A DNA stretch of 64,000 nt from the NCBI RefSeq assembly GCF_000196615.1, contig NC_014306.1:248001-312000 (forward strand), read 5' to 3'. The notes under the pieces are model-generated. The model was given only the letters and a program-made list of their open reading frames with translations. It made no database searches and was not told the origin of the DNA. Shown here piece after piece: positions 59,463-64,000 of this stretch. This DNA comes from Erwinia billingiae Eb661 (lineage in GTDB: Bacteria; Pseudomonadota; Gammaproteobacteria; Enterobacterales; Enterobacteriaceae). Both the position numbers and the translations under genes were made by a program. The stretch's first letter is position 1, and each line of letters opens with the position of its first letter.

Positions 59463-60947
59463 ATGACGCGTTATCAACATCTGGCAGATTTGCTGGCAGG
59501 GCGGATTGAACAAGGGCTTTACCGCAGTGGTGAGCGCCTGCCCTCGGTCAGGATCCTCAGTACTGAACATGGCGTAAGCATCAGTACCGTTCAGCAGGCG
59601 TATCATTTGCTGGAAGAGAGGCAGTTGATCACGCCGCAGCCTCGCTCAGGCTATTTTGTCACTCCGCGCAAAGCCGAACCGCCCGTTCCTCCGCTAACCC
59701 GTCCGGCTCAGCGTCCGGTAGAAATTACGCAGTGGGATGCGGTGCTGGATTTGTTAAACGCCCGTCAGGAAAAAGATGTGTTGCAGTTAGGCAGCGGCAT
59801 GCCTGACCTGAACCAGCCAACGCTCAAGCCGCTGTGGAAGATCATGAGTCGGATCGGCCATCAGCAGGATGTGCGGATGCTGAACTACGACAATATTTAT
59901 GGGCTGCCGGAATTACGTGAACAGATTGCCCGTCTGGCCATTGATGGCGGTTGTCATCTGACGGCGGATGAGATTGTGGTCACCACCGGTTGTCACGAAG
60001 CCTTGTCGGTATCGATTCGCGCTGTCTGCCAGCCGGGCGATATTGTGGCGGTAGAATCCCCGACCTTCCACGGCACCATGCAGTCCCTGCGGGGCTTTGG
60101 CATTAAAGCCATTGAGATCCCCACCGATTCAGAAACCGGGATCAGCCTTGAAGCCCTTGAGCTGGCGTTTGAGCAGTGGCCGATTAAAGCGGTGGTGGTG
60201 GTACCCAACTGCAATAACCCGCTGGGCTTTATCATGCCCGAACCACGTAAGCGTGCCTTGCTGGCTCTGGCGCAGCGTTTTGACGTGGCCATTGTCGAAG
60301 ATGACGTCTACGGCGAACTGGCGTATGAATATCCCCGCCCGCCAACCATCAAGTCGTTCGATGATGAAGGCCGGGTTTTGCTGTGCAGTTCCTTCTCCAA
60401 AACCGTCGCCCCTGGTCTGCGGGTGGGCTGGGTTGTGCCGGGACGATATCTCGATCGTGTACTGCATATGAAATACATCGTGACCGGTTCAACAGCCACG
60501 CAAACCCAGATGGCCGCGGCGGAATTTGTTCGCCAGGGCTACTATCCGGCGCATCTGCGACGGATGCGTCAGCAGTACCAGCGTAATCTGGAAATATTTA
60601 CCCACTGGGTTCGCCATTACTTCCCTTGCGGCATTTGCGTCACCCGGCCGCAGGGCGGTTTTTTGATGTGGATAGAATTGCCGGAAGCATTCGACTCCGT
60701 CAGGCTTAACAAGGAGTTGCGCGAGGCCAAACTGCAAATCGCGGTGGGATCGCTGTTCTCCGCCTCTGGAAAATACCGCAACTGTCTGCGCCTAAGCTAT
60801 GCCCAACCGTTTACCGACAGAACCGGCATAGCGCTGGAAATCCTTGGTGCTGCGGTGGAGCGGGCAATGGAGCGCTGTGGTATCAAGGTGCACCATCCGG
60901 TCACCTCCACCGATGAGGAAGAAGGCAGGGTCAGCGAGAGGGGTTGA
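59463..60947 (+). CDS. MocR-type PLP-dependent transcriptional regulator
   Basis: A GntR winged helix (about 1-70: GERLPSVRILSTEHGVSISTVQQAYHLL, split by the recognition helix) is fused to an aminotransferase-fold domain (about 90-480). The PLP lysine lies in SSFSKTVAPGLRVGW. The aspartate/tyrosine contacts are in IVEDDVYGELAYE, and the NCNNPLGF motif is present. MocR proteins such as PdxR and TauR sense PLP or amino-acid adducts. The closest E. coli protein by architecture is YdcR. The start MTRYQHLADL has GGAG eight bases upstream. Its effector and target are unknown; neighbours are a DUF1127 gene and thiamine genes. Confidence 0.85.
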   Translation: MTRYQHLADLLAGRIEQGLYRSGERLPSVRILSTEHGVSISTVQQAYHLLEERQLITPQPRSGYFVTPRKAEPPVPPLTRPAQRPVEITQWDAVLDLLNARQEKDVLQLGSGMPDLNQPTLKPLWKIMSRIGHQQDVRMLNYDNIYGLPELREQIARLAIDGGCHLTADEIVVTTGCHEALSVSIRAVCQPGDIVAVESPTFHGTMQSLRGFGIKAIEIPTDSETGISLEALELAFEQWPIKAVVVVPNCNNPLGFIMPEPRKRALLALAQRFDVAIVEDDVYGELAYEYPRPPTIKSFDDEGRVLLCSSFSKTVAPGLRVGWVVPGRYLDRVLHMKYIVTGSTATQTQMAAAEFVRQGYYPAHLRRMRQQYQRNLEIFTHWVRHYFPCGICVTRPQGGFLMWIELPEAFDSVRLNKELREAKLQIAVGSLFSASGKYRNCLRLSYAQPFTDRTGIALEILGAAVERAMERCGIKVHHPVTSTDEEEGRVSERG

Positions 60948-60961
60948 TACTGACCCTGGTT

Positions 60962-61026
60962 AACTCCCCTGTTGGAGTCAACGAGAGGGAGTTTACCGTC
61001 CTCACTGAACTGTGCCAGTGAGGACG
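60962..61026. repeat. Two adjacent inverted repeats between mocR and thiH
   Basis: AACTCCC (60962-60968) pairs with GGGAGTT (60987-60993), with an inner GTTG/CAAC stem. CGTCCTCACTG (60997-61007) pairs with CAGTGAGGACG (61016-61026) over 11 bp with an eight-base loop. Neither has a T tract. They separate two convergent genes and may act as transcription barriers. Confidence 0.55.
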
Positions 61027-61083
61027 TGACGCGATGCGAAGCGGATTCCAGCGTTTTTGAGGTCCGTTACATCCGCTGGCATT

Positions 61084-62211
61084 TTACTTCGCGGCTCTTC
61101 CCAGATAGCCATCCCAGTCCTTCCAGACCGGCTGCATTCCTGACTGAATCAACGCTTTCGCGACCTGCTGCGGGTGACGGTTATCATGTGGGGAGAACTG
61201 TTCCAGCTCCGTCTGCCCGTCGGCATAGCCGCCGGGCTGCGTTTTCGAAAAGGCGCTGACAGTATTAATCGCCAGCGGCACCACCTTATCGCGGAACTGG
61301 GGTGATTCCCGGGTTGAGAGCGACTGCTCAACTTCCGGTGCAAACAGCCGGAAAGCGCAAATAACCTGAACCAGCTGCGCTTCATCCATGATCGACGCCG
61401 GCTGAATGCCGCCCGCGCAAGGCCGGAGTCGGGGAAAGGCCACCGAATATCGGCTTTGCCAGTAGGTTTTCTGCAGCCATAACAGGTGTTCAGCCATCAT
61501 ATAGCAGTCGGTGCGCCAACTGTCTGACAGGCCGATCAAAGCGCCCAGGCCAATCTTATCCACGCCGGCACGGCCCAACCGGTCTGGCGTTTCCAGCCGG
61601 AAGAAGAAATCCTGCTTGTTGCCTTTAAGGTGATGCTGGCTGTAGACCGAAGGATGATAGGTTTCCTGATAGACCAGTACGCCATCCAGCCCTAATGTTT
61701 TCAGTTCGGCATACTCCGCTTCACTCATTGGCTGCACTTCCATCATTAAGGAACTGAAGTGCTGACGAATGGCGGGAACATGTTCACGGAAGTAAGCCAT
61801 GCCGACTTTTGCCTGATGCTCGCCGGTGACCAGCAACAGGTTATCAAACCCCATCTTGCGGATAGCCTGACATTCCCGGGCAATCTCATCAGCATCTAAC
61901 GTCTTACGCCTGATGCGGTTACTCATCGAGAAGCCGCAATAGGTGCAGTCGTTGGCACAGAGATTGGACAGATACAGCGGCACAAAGAGATTAACCGCAT
62001 GGCCGAAGCGTTGCCGGGTTAAGCGCTGGGCCTTTTGCGCCAGCGGCTCCAGATAGGCCTGAGCAGCGGGCGAGAGCAGGGCCATCAGCTCTTCCCGCCC
62101 GACGTTGACCGCATTCAGCGCTCGCTCAACATCCGCGGCCGTTTTGCTGTGGATCCTCAGGCGAATATCATCCCAATCGAGCGTTTCCCACTGTGAGACG
62201 AAGCTTTTCAT
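61084..62211 (-). CDS. thiH: 2-iminoacetate synthase ThiH
   Basis: ThiH is a radical-SAM tyrosine lyase that makes dehydroglycine for the thiamine thiazole ring. The cluster motif is C85, C89, C92 in [12 protein letters not shown]. The glycine-rich and C-terminal regions ([17 protein letters not shown]) fit the family. Length is 375, against 377 in E. coli. Its start overlaps the thiG stop by four bases (ATGA). It is the last gene of the minus-strand thiamine operon. Confidence 0.96.
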   Translation of the reverse strand: MKSFVSQWETLDWDDIRLRIHSKTAADVERALNAVNVGREELMALLSPAAQAYLEPLAQKAQRLTRQRFGHAVNLFVPLYLSNLCANDCTYCGFSMSNRIRRKTLDADEIARECQAIRKMGFDNLLLVTGEHQAKVGMAYFREHVPAIRQHFSSLMMEVQPMSEAEYAELKTLGLDGVLVYQETYHPSVYSQHHLKGNKQDFFFRLETPDRLGRAGVDKIGLGALIGLSDSWRTDCYMMAEHLLWLQKTYWQSRYSVAFPRLRPCAGGIQPASIMDEAQLVQVICAFRLFAPEVEQSLSTRESPQFRDKVVPLAINTVSAFSKTQPGGYADGQTELEQFSPHDNRHPQQVAKALIQSGMQPVWKDWDGYLGRAAK

Positions 62212-62984
62212 TGCGGCTCTCCTGCCTGCAAAAAGTGGGTCAGCGGGCTGGTGGCCACGGCCTGATGGTGGCGACTGCCCAACCCGCTGCGGTAAGCCAG
62301 TGCGCCAGCTTCAACAGCAAGTCTGAACGCCCTCGCCATTTGCACCGGGTCTTGCGCGGAGGCCATTGCGGTATTCACCAGCACCGCGTCAGCACCCATT
62401 TCCAGCGCTTCACTGGCGTGGCTGGGCGCGCCAATGCCGGCATCTATCACCACCGGCACATTAGACTGCTCGATTATGATCGCCAGCAGATCGCGTGTTT
62501 TCAGCCCTTGATTACTGCCGATCGGCGCACCCAACGGCATCACGGCCGCACAGCCCACTTCTTCTAACCGCTTGCACAGCACCGGATCGGCGTGGCAGTA
62601 CGGCAATACGGTAAAGCCTTCCCGCACCAGGATCTCCGCTGCTTTCAGCGTTTCGATGGCATCGGGCAGCAGATAGCGAACGTCCGGGTGGATTTCCAGC
62701 TTTAGCCAATGGGTGCCCAGGGCTTCGCGTGCCAGACGGGCAGCAAAAATGGCTTCCTCTGCGGTTTTAGCGCCGGACGTGTTTGGCAGCAGCTGCACGC
62801 CCAGTTCCTGAAGAGGCCGCAGGATCCCGTCATCGCCACCGCGTAAATCAATCCGCTTCATCGCCATGGTGACCAGCTGGCTGCCGGACTCGCGCAACGC
62901 CGCAAGCATCATTTGTGGACTGGAGAATTTGCCCGTACCGGTAAATAAACGAGACGAAAAGGTTTTATCAGCAATTTGCAGCAT
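62208..62984 (-). CDS. thiG: Thiazole synthase ThiG
   Basis: ThiG condenses 1-deoxyxylulose-5-phosphate, dehydroglycine and the ThiS thiocarboxylate into thiazole phosphate. The (beta/alpha)8 barrel shows the Schiff-base lysine region WLKLEIHPD and [23 protein letters not shown] and [10 protein letters not shown] follow. The start MLQIADKTF (62984) has GGAGG upstream; the frame five codons longer is not used. Length is 258. It starts one base after the thiS stop. Confidence 0.96.
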   Translation of the reverse strand: MLQIADKTFSSRLFTGTGKFSSPQMMLAALRESGSQLVTMAMKRIDLRGGDDGILRPLQELGVQLLPNTSGAKTAEEAIFAARLAREALGTHWLKLEIHPDVRYLLPDAIETLKAAEILVREGFTVLPYCHADPVLCKRLEEVGCAAVMPLGAPIGSNQGLKTRDLLAIIIEQSNVPVVIDAGIGAPSHASEALEMGADAVLVNTAMASAQDPVQMARAFRLAVEAGALAYRSGLGSRHHQAVATSPLTHFLQAGEPQ

Positions 62985-62985
62985 G

Positions 62986-63186
62986 TCAGCCTCCGGCAAT
63001 GGCCTGGAAAATCACCAGATCATCGCCTTCCTGTAATAAGTAAGAGGACCAGCGATCGCGGGGAATAATCTGCTGGTTAACGGCCAGCGCGGTGCCTGGC
63101 TGGTGGCGGGAAAGCTGCTCCAGCAGCCCGGCCAGCGTCAGCGAGCCGGCAAGCGTCAGGCTTTCATCGTTAACCACGATTTTCAT
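62986..63186 (-). CDS. thiS: Sulfur carrier protein ThiS
   Basis: ThiS is the 66-residue ubiquitin-like sulfur carrier. It ends in the required diglycine (QAIAGG), which ThiF adenylates and then thiocarboxylates. The start [10 protein letters not shown] (63186) matches the family length; a longer frame upstream overlaps thiF and is rejected. It overlaps the end of thiF by 17 bases. Confidence 0.95.
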   Translation of the reverse strand: MKIVVNDESLTLAGSLTLAGLLEQLSRHQPGTALAVNQQIIPRDRWSSYLLQEGDDLVIFQAIAGG

Positions 63187-63931
63187 CACTGACCCCGCAT
63201 ACCGGACAATCCACACTGCGTTGCAGCGACAGCGTTCGCCAGGTTTGTTGTCTGCCGTCAAACAGCCGAAGTTTGCCGTCAAGACAGGACGGCTGGCCTG
63301 CCAGCATCTTTAAGGCTTCCAGCGCCTGTAAGGTACCCATTACGCCCACCACAGGACCCAGCACGCCTGCGGTACGGCAATTTCGCTGGGGTTCGTCTTC
63401 GTCTGGCCATAAGCAGCGATAGCAACCGTGTTCAAAAGGAGGCGTAAGCACCAGCAGCTGGCCACCAAAGCCAACGGCGCTGGCACTGACTAACCGCTTA
63501 CCCTGTTCCACGCAGGCGGCATTGACCGCATGGCGGGTTTCCATGTTGTCGCTGCAATCCAGCACCAGGTCGACCTGCTGCACGACTTCCCTGAGTGATT
63601 CAGCCATCATCCGCTGCGCCAGAGCAATAAACTCCACCTGCGGGTTTAGCGACTGTAGGTGCTTCTTCGCCACGGCGACTTTGGACTGACCGGTTTCATT
63701 CGTGCGAAACAGCACCTGGCGCTGAAGATTACTGATATGCACGCTATCGTCATCGGCCAGCACCAGCTTGCCAACGCCTGCGGCAGCGAGGTACAGCGCC
63801 GCAGGTGAACCCAATCCGCCGAGGCCGATAATCAGTACGCTGCCTGCCTGCAATTTCTGCTGGCCATCGAGGCCAAACTCCTCCAGCAGGAGCTGACGGC
63901 TGTAGCGTAAAAAGTCGTTGTCACTGAACAT
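63170..63931 (-). CDS. thiF: ThiS adenylyltransferase ThiF
   Basis: ThiF is an E1-like enzyme that adenylates the ThiS C-terminus. The nucleotide loop is LIIGLGGLGSPAALYLAAAG (about 33-52), with the conserved R and D in DDSVHISNLQRQVLF and DLVLDCSDNMETR. Zinc cysteines appear as GCYRCLWPD and CPVCGV near the C-terminus. Length is 253. The start overlaps the thiE stop by 11 bases. Confidence 0.96.
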   Translation of the reverse strand: MFSDNDFLRYSRQLLLEEFGLDGQQKLQAGSVLIIGLGGLGSPAALYLAAAGVGKLVLADDDSVHISNLQRQVLFRTNETGQSKVAVAKKHLQSLNPQVEFIALAQRMMAESLREVVQQVDLVLDCSDNMETRHAVNAACVEQGKRLVSASAVGFGGQLLVLTPPFEHGCYRCLWPDEDEPQRNCRTAGVLGPVVGVMGTLQALEALKMLAGQPSCLDGKLRLFDGRQQTWRTLSLQRSVDCPVCGVSDENRG

Positions 63932-64000
63932 GGGCTTCGTCCCCGTTTCCAGCCAGATCGAGCAGCTGCGCGGTAGCTGCCTGCCAGTCAGGCGCCAGCG
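63921..64000 (-). CDS. thiE: Thiamine-phosphate synthase ThiE, C-terminal fragment
   Basis: Only the last 26 codons, including the stop, lie in the window. They read LAPDWQAATAQLLDLAGNGD then EAHVQ, in the frame expected for ThiE ahead of thiF. The gene continues beyond 64000. The assignment rests on operon order and the overlapping stop, since the fragment is too short for motifs. Confidence 0.7.
   Translation of the reverse strand, partial: LAPDWQAATAQLLDLAGNGDEAHVQ

Overview
The window is a chromosomal segment of an enterobacterium. Gene content, gene order and protein sequences follow Escherichia coli closely from corA to the rpoBC/thi region. The 16S and protein divergence suggest the Erwinia/Pantoea group (Erwiniaceae) rather than E. 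coli itself; that assignment is inference from recognition, not from a search. There is no prophage, insertion sequence, CRISPR array or recognisable defence system.

Layout. 1-11400: corA with a short leader ORF, rarD, yigI, pldA, recQ, rhtB, pldB, yigL, a displaced glpT, yigM and a DUF1456 gene. 11459-23215: metR/metE with MetR and MetJ sites, a dienelactone hydrolase, udp with its two CRP sites, rmuC with a LexA-like box, the ubiquinone genes ubiE-ubiJ-ubiB, and the twin-arginine translocase tatABC. 23292-34651: tatD, rfaH, ubiD-fre, the fatty-acid oxidation operon fadBA, then pepQ-yigZ-trkH-hemG. 34652-40138: a complete rRNA operon (P1, P2, boxA, 16S, tRNA-Glu, 23S, 5S, terminator). 40140-41188: about 1 kb with no intact gene. 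It holds a C-rich, G-poor block with a G-quadruplex motif on the minus strand and an AT-rich stretch with a possible decayed gene. 41189-58964: murB-birA, coaA, the tRNA-Thr/Tyr/Gly/Thr-tufB unit, secE-nusG, rplKA, rplJL and rpoBC. 59100-64000: a DUF1127 gene divergent from a MocR-type regulator, then the minus-strand thiamine genes thiE(partial)-F-S-G-H.

How it works together. The window combines core transcription (rpoB, rpoC, nusG, rfaH), translation (rRNA, tRNAs, L1/L7-L12/L10/L11, EF-Tu), protein export (secE, tatABC), ubiquinone synthesis (ubiE, J, B, D), cofactor synthesis (birA, coaA, hemG, thi) and envelope lipid or ion functions (pldA, pldB, corA, trkH). Many control sites are readable: corA leader, MetJ/MetR, CRP, LexA, FadR, rrn promoters and antiterminators, and the L10 and rpoBC attenuator.

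Departures from the E. coli layout. The rrn operon joins an upstream flank like E. coli rrnA (hemG) to a downstream flank like rrnB (murB). glpT lies alone between yigL and yigM, and rhtC is missing. TatB has a five-unit decapeptide repeat tail. The fadB/pepQ promoter carries both a FadR operator and a PsrA-like palindrome cluster. The DUF1127/MocR intergenic region carries a phased repeat array. I found no convincing wholly new multi-gene system; the most interesting material is regulatory and in the 1 kb after the rRNA operon.
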